Below, piece by piece: positions 1-9,622 of a stretch of DNA of 64,000 nt. This DNA comes from Bremerella cremea (GTDB lineage: Bacteria > Planctomycetota > Planctomycetia > Pirellulales > Pirellulaceae). Under the pieces are notes generated by a model, which was given only the letters and a program-made list of their open reading frames with translations, was not told the DNA's origin and made no database searches. The stretch covers positions 1 through 64,000 of the forward strand of contig NZ_QPEX01000039.1 in NCBI RefSeq assembly GCF_003335505.1, written 5' to 3'. The translations under genes and the position numbers were made by a program. The first letter of the stretch is position 1. Each line of letters starts with the position of its first letter.

Positions 1-55
1 AATCTAAATCACATCTCGGATCTCTTCACTCGCGTGATCTTCTGGTACATTCGTC

Positions 56-502
56 ATGGTCAGTCCTCGGTTCTGGTTGGTTGATGTTCGTAATCAAATC
101 CATACCAGAGCCAGAGCTGGCTCTCAATTGAGCGCATTAATTAGGACGTTATCAACCTTTGGGAGGGTCGCGGCCGAGGCGATGATGAACGGGATCCTCG
201 TTGTTGGCAGCAATCGCGGTGCCCTGCCTGAAGTGATTGGCGACGGAGGAATCCCCCTGGAAATTCCTGAGCGAATTACGCCTAGCTCCCGCGAGTTGAT
301 TACAGCGGAAGAGCTTGTAGCTTGGGGCGACGCCATCACACGTCTGTGGGATGATCAAAGTTTACGCCAGAAAATGACGAGAATTGCGAAAGTGCGATCG
401 GAGAATTGGTCGGTCGAGCAAATCCTGGCAGACTTTGAGTTGCTCGTGGAGAGCTTGGAGTGCTCACCAAATCCTGATCCATCCGTTATGAAAGATCCAT
501 AG
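56..502 (+). pseudogene. 3' remnant of a family 4 glycosyltransferase
   Basis: From about position 158 the frame reads FGRVAAEAMMNGILVVGSN followed by RGALPEVIGDGG. This is the nucleotide-sugar-binding C-terminal half of GT4 glycosyltransferases, with the conserved E of the EAM segment and the GG..E region. A plausible C-terminal helix (LRQKMTRIAKVRSENWSVEQ) follows. The residues before FGR do not resemble the family, and the frame has a TGA at about 35-37, so the N-terminal half is missing or out of frame inside the window. I read this as a decayed end of a gene; a frameshifted gene that begins left of the window is also possible. Sugar substrate cannot be inferred. Confidence 0.6.
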
Positions 503-524
503 CCCAATGACCTTCACCCCAAAC

Positions 525-1051
525 TTGATCCAATTAGGCGACCGGGAAATGGGGAATGGGCCAAGGAGAACGCAGGTTAGGGCTTCGACCTTCTTCCCGT
601 GACCACCGAAAGAGAGAATCCCCAAAGCCAATCTTCTGCTTGCTAGACCAGATTGGCCCGTACCCTGTTCCGCTCGACGTATTGGCAGACGATCAAAAAG
701 TGATCGTCGTCGGCAACTGGAAAGCTCTTGAAGCGGGACTGAAAAAAGTGACCTTCGCCAGAGGTAGGATAGTGAGCATGGTGGTGCTACTTATGCGTGG
801 CTGTAACTCACCGCAGATTCGCCCCACCATGCCATCGTCGGCGGGCCGAAGCACCACGTGCCGGTGATTGGGCCTCAGCGTTAACTCCGACCGTTCGACA
901 GGGGACCGCTGCAAGCCTTCACCCAACACGTGAAGTAACGCTTCGTAGTCCTCCGCCCTGCGAAAAATCACCTGCCGGGCATTGCTCCGATTGAGGGCGG
1001 GATAGATCGAATCTCCCTCGTCTCCTTTCCTTCGCCCCAGCTCGCTGACAA
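525..1051 (-). pseudogene. decayed REP-associated tyrosine transposase (Y1_Tnp/RAYT, IS200-like)
   Basis: Reading the minus strand and allowing frame changes gives successive RAYT segments: IYPALNRSNARQVIFRRAED, then RPNHRHVVLRP, then FQSRFKSFPVADDDHF, then CQYVERNRVRANLV. These match the family order: N-terminal strand, HUH metal motif (here NHRHVVL), RFKSFPV segment, and the helix with the catalytic tyrosine (QYVERN). A stop follows RANLV and several frame shifts separate the blocks, so the gene is dead. RAYTs are domesticated Y1 transposases linked to spread of REP palindromes, which fits the many palindromic repeats in this window. The 5' limit is approximate. Confidence 0.7.
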
Positions 1052-1055
1052 TCTT

Positions 1056-1532
1056 CTAACGCCACCACTCTCGGTCACGTACCAAAATTTCATTCAGAGC
1101 CATATGACTGGGAAGCTGTTCAATTGTGTCAATGTCATCGTAGAATTTTCCAGCGTATTTCTCCGGGACAGAAAATAGTACGCCGAATTCCTTGTCAACG
1201 ATAATGTATCCGTGAATAACGAGTGTAGTGGCTGCCATTTCTCGCAACTTGCCGACGGTTATTCCGGGGTAAAACTTCTGCCGGTATCGCCCCGCGTAAG
1301 GAGGCCTACAAGTGACGCCAATGATCCGATTTCCCTCGTCATGTACGAAAGATAGGCCAACGTGTTCAAGCGTAACTTGCGTGCACAAGAAGTCGCCGAC
1401 AACATACTTGAGGCAAGAAAATCGATTGTGAGTCTTGTCAAGTAAGTTAAGGACTTCGCGTGAGTCACTGCCGAGTTGAATTCCACCAATTGATTCGGCT
1501 GCGATAATATCTGCGTTGATATCGGGAGTCAT
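1056..1532 (-). CDS. hypothetical protein, possible immunity-type protein
   Basis: This is a 158-residue soluble protein with an ATG start and no signal peptide or membrane segment. Its N-terminus (AAESIGGIQLGSDSREVLNL) and acidic, aromatic-rich C-terminus (VRDREWWR) recall small single-domain proteins found beside polymorphic toxins, but I do not recognise a named family. It stands alone between a dead transposase and an R5 repeat, and no toxin lies next to it. Codon use looks like that of genuine genes. The immunity role is a guess from general appearance and neighbourhood. Confidence 0.6.
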   Translation of the reverse strand: MTPDINADIIAAESIGGIQLGSDSREVLNLLDKTHNRFSCLKYVVGDFLCTQVTLEHVGLSFVHDEGNRIIGVTCRPPYAGRYRQKFYPGITVGKLREMAATTLVIHGYIIVDKEFGVLFSVPEKYAGKFYDDIDTIEQLPSHMALNEILVRDREWWR

Positions 1533-1552
1533 AATTGCTTGTCGCTAGTCCT

Positions 1553-1600
1553 GTAGGCTGGGTTAGCGAAAGCGTAACCAAGCGATCTCAATCCGCGTGG
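1553..1600. repeat. R5 half element
   Basis: The segment starts GTAGGCTGGGTTAGCGAAAG and continues with CGTAACCAAGCGA. It matches one inverted end of the 172-bp element at 41562-41733. No second end is visible nearby, so it is a solo or decayed copy. Confidence 0.6.
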
Positions 1601-1751
1601 TACTGCATCACCGGCAGGCTACTTCCTGTTTCGGATTTGGCTTTGCGATTGTATCGTAGAGTAACCGTCCGGCCAACCTTTCAATTACCCTCAACTTCTA
1701 TTTCACTCTGGGGAATTTGTCGGTACGGTTGGCGTCTTGGGCGTTTAGCCA

Positions 1752-1785
1752 GGGTGCCATGTTCACGTCTTCGTGAGCATGTTGT
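1752..1785. repeat. R1 palindromic repeat
   Basis: AGGGTGCCATGTTCACGTCT followed by TCGTGAGCATG. The core CTCACGAAGACGTGA is self-complementary. The same sequence recurs near 6180, 57383 and 59067, with diverged forms near 3135, 9318 and 61013. Confidence 0.7.
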
Positions 1786-1849
1786 TAACGCGTAATCGCA
1801 GGAAGGTCGTTGCCCATTTGTCTTCATTGCTACCAAGGAGACCCAAAGC

Positions 1850-2272
1850 GTGATGAATCCAGGTCTCGTGAAAGACCTTGCCGCACGGCTCGGATGGCCA
1901 GAACCGGAATTCTTTCGATATACGTTACCGCCTAAATTCGCTAGGGAACATGGCAAGAAGACTTTTGAGTGGGCTGAGTGCAACGCCAGACTGGGCTTAA
2001 AGTTGCAAATCAATTGCATGCCTCGCTCAAACGTTAAATATACTCTCTGTGCTTACGCATTGCGATTTAGGATATGCAGCGGATGGCGAGGAGTGAAGCT
2101 GTATGGCGACCCTAGCAGGCGTCAGACAGAGATTGATCGAATCTTGCCTTATTATGAATTTGCCAATTTTACGGATGCGAATCGCAGGAAATCTTATCGC
2201 TTGCGTTATCCATATGTACGTGGATACACTGCGGCTAGGATCTCAGCGGAGGGGACTTTGCACTTTGACTAG
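1850..2272 (+). CDS. hypothetical protein
   Basis: This is a 140-residue frame with an ATG start. The N-terminal half (LAARLGWPEPEFFRYTLPPK, then KTFEWAECNARLGLKLQIN) looks like real coding sequence. The C-terminal half is rich in Arg and Tyr and less convincing. There is no signal peptide or transmembrane helix and I recognise no family. It is flanked by R1 and R3-type repeats like the unknown genes on either side, and could be an old fragment of a larger gene. Confidence 0.42.
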   Translation: MMNPGLVKDLAARLGWPEPEFFRYTLPPKFAREHGKKTFEWAECNARLGLKLQINCMPRSNVKYTLCAYALRFRICSGWRGVKLYGDPSRRQTEIDRILPYYEFANFTDANRRKSYRLRYPYVRGYTAARISAEGTLHFD

Positions 2273-2304
2273 CCACGGCGGCGGGTGGCACTGGCGAATG
2301 AAAC

Positions 2305-2370
2305 CTCTTTGTGTGCCACGGTGCCTCTGGCCCGTGCCTGGGAAGCAGGGACATGCCCAACCAGGTAATC
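2305..2370. repeat. diverged R3 (REP-like) sequence
   Basis: GTGTGCCACGGTGCCTCTGG CCCGTGCC is a diverged form of GTGTGCCACGGGCGTCCCGC CCGTG. A further palindrome-like stretch (CCGGGCAAGATGCCCGG) lies just downstream at about 2468-2485. No gene is evident between 2273 and 2559. Confidence 0.5.
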
Positions 2371-2559
2371 AAGCTGCCAGGGTCAGACTGTTTTCGGCTG
2401 CTTTGGAATCCGTGGCCAGTTTGCCGCTAGCTGTCGTGGACTTCAGAGAAGCGAAACGGCATCCAAACCCGGGCAAGATGCCCGGAGCACCCGGCGTGTT
2501 CGCAATCAACGTTCTGCTTAAGCTCGTGCCATTTGTGTCAGGACTCGTTTTCTCCGCTT

Positions 2560-3051
2560 ATGAATGCTTGCAATTGGTTAAATGAAGCAGAACAGCACTG
2601 GGTCGAAAATCGTGGCTATGAGGCCGGAGTTCTGATTTGTTCACATCTTCCCATTTCGGCACAGCCATTTTGGGCCGCCCGAATTCTTCGATTGGTCATG
2701 GAGAAGTCTGGTGTGTCGAATCCCTTACTGACTGAAGTTGAACAGGCTGCTTTGACAACGCAAAAATGGAGCAGCGGTCACCGGTTGTTTTCGAAAGTAA
2801 GGGACATTACTCTCCAGCATGACAGGAATTCAAGAAGGGCACTGGAAGATGACATTCTGTCGTATGTACTAGCAGTGGCAGAGCAAACAGCAAAGGTTAC
2901 CTACAATGCAACTTCGCCATTCGACGCATTTGATGACGATTCTTGTGAATGGGTCGTTGCGATGCTACGAGGGGTCGTGTCGTGCTACAGTGACGACAGG
3001 TTTGGCGAACAAGCATGGCAAGTCGTGTGCAACGGAATAAAATTGTCGTAG
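2560..3051 (+). CDS. hypothetical protein
   Basis: A 163-residue protein starting at the ATG that gives MNACNWLNEAEQHWVENRGY; a further upstream start in frame is possible but adds only nine unconvincing residues. It has alternating helical segments with conserved-looking aromatics (PFWAARILRLVMEK, SCEWVVAMLRGVV) and no signal peptide. I do not recognise a family. Helical, single-domain proteins of this size in repeat-rich islands are often immunity proteins, but no toxin sits directly upstream. Confidence 0.6.
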   Translation: MNACNWLNEAEQHWVENRGYEAGVLICSHLPISAQPFWAARILRLVMEKSGVSNPLLTEVEQAALTTQKWSSGHRLFSKVRDITLQHDRNSRRALEDDILSYVLAVAEQTAKVTYNATSPFDAFDDDSCEWVVAMLRGVVSCYSDDRFGEQAWQVVCNGIKLS

Positions 3052-3134
3052 ACCAGACGCCATCTCGTTTTCTGTGTCACGAACTTTAGCGGGGTAACGC
3101 CACGCTGATTGCGCCATGATGGGTAATCTGCCAC

Positions 3135-3232
3135 GGTGCCATGTTCACGTCTGCCGGGTGATTTGACTCATTAGAGTGAGTAGAAAATTGTCTGCAGCTG
3201 CTCATGCTCATGAAGACATGAGCATGGCACCC
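3135..3232. repeat. R1 element with inverted ends
   Basis: The left end GGTGCCATGTTCACGTCT and the right end AGACATGAGCATGGCACC are near-perfect inverted copies about 98 bp apart. This suggests R1 can occur as a two-ended, MITE-like unit. It ends only about 10 bp before the following macro-domain gene. Confidence 0.65.
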
Positions 3233-3242
3233 TGGCAATGAT

Positions 3243-3755
3243 TTGCAAGTTGTGAATAGCGTAACCCAATTGGTTGAGGACGAAACTTTGAATGTCACGG
3301 TAATCCAAGGCGATCTTCTTGACCAAGATGTGGACGTAATCGTCAACGCTTGGAATCGAAATATCATTCCGTGGTGGCTGCTGCTTCCCCAAGGCGTCTC
3401 TGGTGCGATCAAAAAACGTGGCGGCACTGGCCCTTTTAAGGAAGTGGCAAAGCATGGGCCAATGCCACTAGGGACAGCCGTGCTGACATCCGCTGGAAAA
3501 CTACCCTTTAAGGGCATCATCCACGTTGCCGGGATCAACATGCTGTGGCGGGCTTCGGAAAGGTCGATCCGTAATTCTGTTCGTAATGCAATCGAAGTCG
3601 CCAATGATAACAACTTCCAGTCCATTGCCTTTCCCCTAATCGGAGCCGGTTCAGGCGGCTTCAATCAGGCGAAGGCAAAGGAAATTATGCTAGACGAAAT
3701 GCAAAAGTTGGAATCGTCCGTGCATGTCTGGGTCGTTGAGTTCAAGAAGCACTGA
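3243..3755 (+). CDS. macro-domain (ADP-ribose-binding) protein
   Basis: This is a single macro domain filling most of 170 residues. Macro domains bind ADP-ribose and can remove it from proteins or nucleic acids. Visible family features are VTVIQGDLLDQDVDVIVNAW (the GDI/L..DAIVN segment), the glycine-rich stretch GGTGPFKEV, LGTAVLTSAGKLPFKGIIHV, and the loop FPLIGAGSGGF. The track of open frame starts with TTG at 3243; a GTG at 3252 is equally possible and no clear Shine-Dalgarno decides it. The usual AN.AN asparagine is NAWN here. It converges with a second macro-domain gene at 3891-4415. Confidence 0.8.
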   Translation: MQVVNSVTQLVEDETLNVTVIQGDLLDQDVDVIVNAWNRNIIPWWLLLPQGVSGAIKKRGGTGPFKEVAKHGPMPLGTAVLTSAGKLPFKGIIHVAGINMLWRASERSIRNSVRNAIEVANDNNFQSIAFPLIGAGSGGFNQAKAKEIMLDEMQKLESSVHVWVVEFKKH

Positions 3756-3784
3756 GAAACAAGCCTCAATAGTTCAAAACACCT

Positions 3785-3845
3785 CATCCTGCCAGCAGCA
3801 TAGGGGGCCGTCTCGAAGCACCAAGCCCTGCGAGGTTTTCTATCT
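3785..3845. repeat. R2-type repeat fragment
   Basis: GGGGCCGTCTCGAAGCACCA AGCCCTGCGAG matches the left end of the R2 family (GTAGGGTGCGTCTTGACGCA CCAAGCCCTGC) with several changes. The opposite end is not visible. Confidence 0.45.
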
Positions 3846-3890
3846 AAGCCCGTGGTCCGAATAATGGGGTCCACTTCACTATTCTAGTCG

Positions 3891-4415
3891 CTACCGGTCT
3901 CCATCAATTCCTTGGCGCAGTTGCTCGACAACTTCGTCGCTGCGGACAACAATTGTAACGCTTAACGAGGAAAAACGTTCGTCGGCGATGCCTGCCACGG
4001 CGTGGCCAAAGTCTTGGATGGATAGAGGACCATAGCCGGTGGCCAGCGTGGGGGAAGTAACCGTTTTCGCGCCCAGTTCGACTGCGGCTTTCAGGGCCGA
4101 GGTGAACGTCTGCCGTACGAGTTCGATCGAGGAATCGTAAAACGGATCGATTGCCACAGCGTGTAAGATATGTCGAAATGGCAAGCCGTAGGCACCGGTG
4201 TGCAGGATCGAACCAGGTGGAACCGCCGCGACCTTTAGCTCGCTTAACTGATCATGCAGATCACGCTGAATCACCTCACCACAAGCTGCGAGAATCGCTC
4301 CGTTCACTCCGCCAGAAAGATTCAACCAAGGATTCGCGGTTGCAATCAATAAATCTGCCGGATACAGAAGGACGTCGCCAACTTGGATGTCGATGTTCAT
4401 GTTGCTGTCATGCAA
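3891..4415 (-). CDS. macro-domain protein
   Basis: A 174-residue protein with the macro fold along its length: IQVGDVLLYPADLLIATANP (GD..... D.... AN), GGVNGAILAACGEVIQ, the motif PPGSILHTGAYGLPFRHILH and a final loop SPTLATGYGPL. It differs clearly from the protein at 3243-3755, so this is not a recent duplication. Start could be M1, M4 or M6 (MHDSNMNIDI). A strong terminator lies upstream and belongs to the preceding minus-strand gene, so this gene has its own promoter. The natural substrate (protein, nucleic-acid or O-acetyl ADP-ribose) cannot be told from sequence. Confidence 0.8.
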   Translation of the reverse strand: MHDSNMNIDIQVGDVLLYPADLLIATANPWLNLSGGVNGAILAACGEVIQRDLHDQLSELKVAAVPPGSILHTGAYGLPFRHILHAVAIDPFYDSSIELVRQTFTSALKAAVELGAKTVTSPTLATGYGPLSIQDFGHAVAGIADERFSSLSVTIVVRSDEVVEQLRQGIDGDR

Positions 4416-4472
4416 TGGGTAACGATTTGATCCACTTGTTTCAGCTTACATGACTGCCCAGCAAAAACAAAA

Positions 4473-4507
4473 AGGATGTCATCCAGCCAGATTCGGGATG
4501 ACATCCT
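4473..4507 (-). terminator. intrinsic terminator of the cupin gene
   Basis: A perfect 12-bp stem, AGGATGTCATCC paired with GGATGACATCCT, around an 11-nt loop. On the minus strand it is followed by TTTTTGTTTTT. It lies just after the stop of the minus-strand gene 4564-5889. Confidence 0.85.
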
Positions 4508-4563
4508 AGGGTTATTCGCTGCCAGCAAAGTGCTGGCGTGCGTGGTGGGATGCAGGGCGTTGA

Positions 4564-5889
<1,326 letters not shown>

Positions 5890-5901
5890 GAACCTATTTT
5901 C

Positions 5902-6321
5902 CTAAAGGGGCAAAAAGCGTCTCTGTTCCCCAAAAATCGGGAGAGACGAATGGTGTTTTCGTCTGGGCAATACGAAACCAGGCGGGGGGACAAAGGAATT
6001 TGTCAAAGTTATATCAAAATGAGGGGGGCCAGGGGAAGCTGTGCCGATGTGAATGCCAGCAAGGGCATTCAAGATTTGTTGCGCGCGCAATTGAAAATTG
6101 GCCAGGCGCAGAGCTAAGAATTTCACCCTACCAGTCGCATGCGTCTCGACGACCCAGAGTTTGCGAAGCTTGGGGTCTGGGTCCCATGTTCACATCTTCG
6201 TGAGCATGGGAAGCAGAAAACGCATGCCAACAAAGTTTACGGCACGGCACCCCAGGGGCCGTTCAAGCCCTGCGTTACGACAACGTGTTCATCAAAACGC
6301 ACACCTGGGGCATATGGCCCA
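5902..6321. other. gene-free interval with an R1 repeat
   Basis: No convincing gene. At about 6180-6212 there is an R1 copy (CCCATGTTCACATCTTCGTG AGCATGGG). A degraded flank (GGCACGGCACCCCAGG) follows. The upstream part probably holds the promoter of the cupin gene, but I see no clear consensus. Confidence 0.5.
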
Positions 6322-7407
6322 CTACTTCCCTGGCGACCAGCCTTTTAAATCGGGGTCTTTGGGCAGGGGAAAGTCAACGCGCTGGCCGGTGGCGGCGGCT
6401 TGGTAGATGGCCAGGATGACTTCGACCGAACGCCGCCCTTCAGGGCCGTTGATCGCGGGTTCGCGGTCTTCTTGGACGGCGGCCAACAGGTCTTCAAACT
6501 GGGCGCGGTGGCCGTGGTGCCCGATGGCTTTGGGGTCGGCCGCGCCGCCGCCTGTTTCGGTCTTGCCGGCTAGGCGGGCTTTGATCGCTTCGTCTTCGTC
6601 GGTGGGCTCGGCGAAGTCCCATGTTTTGATGTCTTCTTCTTCCATCACGGCGGTTCCCTTGGTGCCGTGAACTTCAATCCGTTTGAGGTAGCCAGGGTAA
6701 ACGGCCGTGCTGGCTTCGATCGTCCCTAGGGCACCGTTTTTGAATTTAAGCGAAGCGACCGCCACGTCTTCGACCTCGATCCGCTCGTGCCCGATCAGCG
6801 AGCAGTTGGCCGTGATCGAAGCGACGTCACCCATCAGCCAGCACAGCAAATCGACGCTATGAATGGCCTGATTCATCAGCGCGCCACCGCCGTCCAACTG
6901 CCAAGTGCCGCGCCACGCGCCGCTGTCGTAATATTCTTGCGTGCGGAACCATTTGACGTAGGCGTCGCCCAGAGAAAGCGTGCCGAAACGACCTTCTTCG
7001 ATCGCTTTTTTCATTTCGGTGGCTGGGCCATGGAAACGGCTGGGGAAGATGGTTGCCAGCTTCACGTTGTTCTCGCGACAAGCTTCGATCATCGCATCGC
7101 AGCGGGCCAGCGTTACGTCGAGCGGTTTCTCGACGATGACATGCTTGCCTGCTTTGGCCGCAGCAACGCATGGTTCCATGTGGGCCCCGCTGGCCGTGCC
7201 GATGGTGATGACGTGAATGTCTGGATTGGCCAGCATCTCGTCCAGGCTTTCGTAAGCTGTAATGCCATGCTTGGCGGCGAACTCTTGGGCCTTTTCAGGC
7301 GTGCGGTTATAGCAGCCGACCAGCTTCGCATCGGCGATGTCGGCGATTGCCCGTGCGTGAAATTCCGCGATCATGCCAGTGCCGATAATGCCAAAACCAA
7401 ACGCCAT
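6322..7407 (-). CDS. Gfo/Idh/MocA family NAD(P)-dependent oxidoreductase
   Basis: 361 residues. The N-terminal Rossmann domain begins FGIIGTGMIAEFHARAI (GxGxxA dinucleotide motif) and contains the family motif VEKPLDVTLARCDAMIEACR, where the EKP lysine contacts cofactor and substrate. The C-terminal alpha/beta domain has WQLDGGGALMNQAIHSVDLL, with the conserved G.....H.VD catalytic segment. Members oxidise or reduce sugars, inositols and related polyols; substrate is not predictable here. Planctomycetes carry many paralogues. It is the last gene in a minus-strand run behind the CPBP protease, with a 140-bp gap. Confidence 0.9.
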   Translation of the reverse strand: MAFGFGIIGTGMIAEFHARAIADIADAKLVGCYNRTPEKAQEFAAKHGITAYESLDEMLANPDIHVITIGTASGAHMEPCVAAAKAGKHVIVEKPLDVTLARCDAMIEACRENNVKLATIFPSRFHGPATEMKKAIEEGRFGTLSLGDAYVKWFRTQEYYDSGAWRGTWQLDGGGALMNQAIHSVDLLCWLMGDVASITANCSLIGHERIEVEDVAVASLKFKNGALGTIEASTAVYPGYLKRIEVHGTKGTAVMEEEDIKTWDFAEPTDEDEAIKARLAGKTETGGGAADPKAIGHHGHRAQFEDLLAAVQEDREPAINGPEGRRSVEVILAIYQAAATGQRVDFPLPKDPDLKGWSPGK

Positions 7408-7546
7408 TCGTCTTCACTCCGCTGGGGTGCTGATGCTGGATACTCTGTCAGAAATGGGACACGTCCTGTTGGCCAGCAACGCAACCAGGAACAAGTCTCC
7501 TGATTCCCTTTTCATGGTCGGCATTATACGAAGAGGGAGGCGACAA

Positions 7547-8641
7547 TTAAACCGGCGGTGTGCCAGCTTCGTCCCCCAGCAAGATCTGCAGCAGAAGCAG
7601 CACCATCGATTGCCCGTTCAACATAAAGTGAACGACGAAGCTGGCCGTCATGGTGCGTGTTCTTTGAAAGACGTAGCCCAGCCCCAAGGCCAGGAAGAAC
7701 AACGGAATCGGCGCCGCCCCTTGCCCAAAGTGCATCATGGCGAATAGGCCTGAACTAATCAGGATCGGCACCGCTTGAAACCGTGGCGTGTAGGTCGCAA
7801 CCGCTGCGGAGGTGGCAGTTGTCCCGTCACGATACAGTGCCGGTGGAGCATAAGGATTGGGGGCCGATTCCAGGGCGAACGACTCGGCATCGCTCAGCGG
7901 CTTCACGATTTCTTCTGCGCCGGCGGGCGCAATGGAATCGATTGGTGGAGCGTTGACTAAGTGATCTTCTAGCCAGCCTTGCACGACCAAGCGAAAGATA
8001 AACTCTTCGGTCACCGGAGCAATCAGCACGGCCGAGACCAACACCGGCACCAACACATTCCACTGCGGGTCTTTGACCATCATATCGATCAAAGGATGCT
8101 CGTACGGCGTGAGATAAGACACAAGGATCTGAATGATGACCACCGGCACACAAAGGGCACAAAAGGCCAGCACACCCACGCGGACATCTTGCAGAAATTG
8201 GCTCTCGGACCTACCAAAGAACATGCTTGCTCCGCCGAGGGCCACCACGGTTCCGGCCAGCAGAAAACAGATGAGCGATTGGATGATCATCTGGGCCCAG
8301 ATGGCGACTGAACGTGACTCTAAATGTGGTTTGGCGGCTTCCGGTTCCGCATATTGGATGAGGACTGCGGCAGTGTTCAGGACGAGCACAATCGCCAGCA
8401 GCACGCTGAGAACCAGCATCGCGATATTGGTGGCACCACGCTGCGAAAGGGGTATCGATCGTTGAGCCAAGATCGGCTGGCCAGACTTGAGCTGCCGGAA
8501 GACATAAAGCCAAACCCAAGCAGCGGTCGAGATCAGTACGACGGTATAGGTAAAAATGGCCAGGCCAGCGAGCGATTCCAACACGATTTCTCGCTTATGG
8601 GGTGGAAGAGGTCTTTCCTGAACGAATAAAGCGTAGGGCAT
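7547..8641 (-). CDS. CPBP-family intramembrane metalloprotease
   Basis: A polytopic membrane protein of about 364 residues. The three conserved motifs of Rce1/CPBP proteases are present in order: PVTEEFIFRLVVQG (EExxxR), LFAMMHFGQG (FxxxH) and HFMLNGQS (HxxxN). In other bacteria such proteins process or protect against peptides, or act in membrane protein maturation. The 5' end is uncertain: the ATG at 8641 makes the gene overlap pgsA by 47 bp, while a GTG at 8584, just after the pgsA stop, would begin VLESLAGLAIFTYTVVLIST at the first membrane helix. Co-transcription with pgsA is likely. Confidence 0.85.
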   Translation of the reverse strand: MPYALFVQERPLPPHKREIVLESLAGLAIFTYTVVLISTAAWVWLYVFRQLKSGQPILAQRSIPLSQRGATNIAMLVLSVLLAIVLVLNTAAVLIQYAEPEAAKPHLESRSVAIWAQMIIQSLICFLLAGTVVALGGASMFFGRSESQFLQDVRVGVLAFCALCVPVVIIQILVSYLTPYEHPLIDMMVKDPQWNVLVPVLVSAVLIAPVTEEFIFRLVVQGWLEDHLVNAPPIDSIAPAGAEEIVKPLSDAESFALESAPNPYAPPALYRDGTTATSAAVATYTPRFQAVPILISSGLFAMMHFGQGAAPIPLFFLALGLGYVFQRTRTMTASFVVHFMLNGQSMVLLLLQILLGDEAGTPPV

Positions 8642-9227
8642 CGCCAATATAAATGGTTCCCGATGCCAGTGTCAGGCCTATCGTCCCCCACAGGATGAAA
8701 TTAAACAGATAGACAAACCAAGTCGCTTCCAGCCCGGCCAGCCCGTACCAAGTGGTAACGCCCTGCCCTGCATGCAAACCAAGCGTCAGCATCGAGAGAA
8801 TCGCCGATGCGCACTGGAGAACCATTTTCCATTTACCCGGCCAATTGGCCGAGAAATCGCCCCCATGCTGTTCGACGAAGCTGCGAATGACCGTCACCAG
8901 CATCTCGCGCCCCATTACCACCACAGCTACCCAAGCCGCGATGCCCGAGCCTGGCATGGCAACCAGAAACACAAACGTGCCGCAGATGATGATCTTGTCG
9001 ACAAACGGATCGAAGATGCGTCCGAACTGGGTCACTTGGTTGTAGCGGCGCGCCCAATAACCGTCGATCCAATCGGTGGAAACCGCCAAAATAAAGATCG
9101 CCAGGGCGGCCCAAATCTGGTTCAGCGGCAGCAGTACGAACGCCACGATCGAAAGAATGAAACGGATACCGGTCAGCGTGTTCGGAACGTTGACAATCAC
9201 GTTGGAAGGGATCGGCTTGTCAGACAT
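8595..9227 (-). CDS. pgsA: CDP-diacylglycerol--glycerol-3-phosphate 3-phosphatidyltransferase
   Basis: 210 residues with several membrane helices. The CDP-alcohol phosphatidyltransferase signature D(x)2DG(x)2AR(x)nG(x)3D(x)3D is complete: DWIDGYWARR, then FGRIFDPFVD. The protein makes phosphatidylglycerol phosphate, the committed step to phosphatidylglycerol and cardiolipin, in the inner membrane. PgsA rather than a phosphatidylserine synthase is supported by length, by VPNTLTGIRFILS at the N-terminus, and by the proximity of rimO, a common neighbour of pgsA. The downstream protease gene overlaps or abuts its end. Confidence 0.9.
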   Translation of the reverse strand: MSDKPIPSNVIVNVPNTLTGIRFILSIVAFVLLPLNQIWAALAIFILAVSTDWIDGYWARRYNQVTQFGRIFDPFVDKIIICGTFVFLVAMPGSGIAAWVAVVVMGREMLVTVIRSFVEQHGGDFSANWPGKWKMVLQCASAILSMLTLGLHAGQGVTTWYGLAGLEATWFVYLFNFILWGTIGLTLASGTIYIGDALRFIRSGKTSSTP

Positions 9228-9622
9228 GAGAGGGCTTCGCTGCTATCGAATAATGGTCGTCGGGGGAACTCAAAAGAAAAGGTACCGCATTGTTTCTTAG
9301 CTCTGAAAAATGTTTTCCCGGGTGCCATGCCGTCGTCTTCGTCGGCATGTCTCATCGTTTAAGAGAGATTGTCACCGCCGAGAAAGGGAAAGAGCATTGC
9401 AGAAACAAGAGCTTGTGTGCCACTGGCATCTTGCCAGTGCTGCCCTGCTAATCTGGTACCTACTTCACACGGGCAAAATGCCCGTGGCACACAGATTTCT
9501 ATTCCCTCGTTTTTTCACGAAACACCTTCGTGGCTCTAGGATCTCTGTGGCAAAAATCTCCTCTTGCAAACCATGTCAACGAAAACGGTGGCATGGCTCT
9601 TGATCAATTCAAGGGGCAACCG
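9228..9622. repeat. intergenic repeat cluster (R1-like and R3-like)
   Basis: No gene. It contains GGTGCCATGCCGTCGTCTTC GTCGGCATG (R1-like palindrome, about 9318), GTGTGCCACTGGCATCTTGC CAGTG (about 9416), and CACACGGGCAAAATGCCCGT GGCACAC (about 9467). The last two are inverted relative to each other. Confidence 0.65.

Noticed and set aside
1681..2019. 112-codon minus-strand frame
   Set aside because: It is translated from an R1 repeat and the reverse of the plus-strand gene at 1850; low-quality composition.
2103..2585. 160-codon plus-strand frame
   Set aside because: Runs through R3 repeat DNA and overlaps the ends of two better frames; residues look random.
5902..6321. Small plus-strand frames between the cupin and oxidoreductase genes
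   Set aside because: Overlapping frames in repeat DNA with no ribosome site or family likeness.
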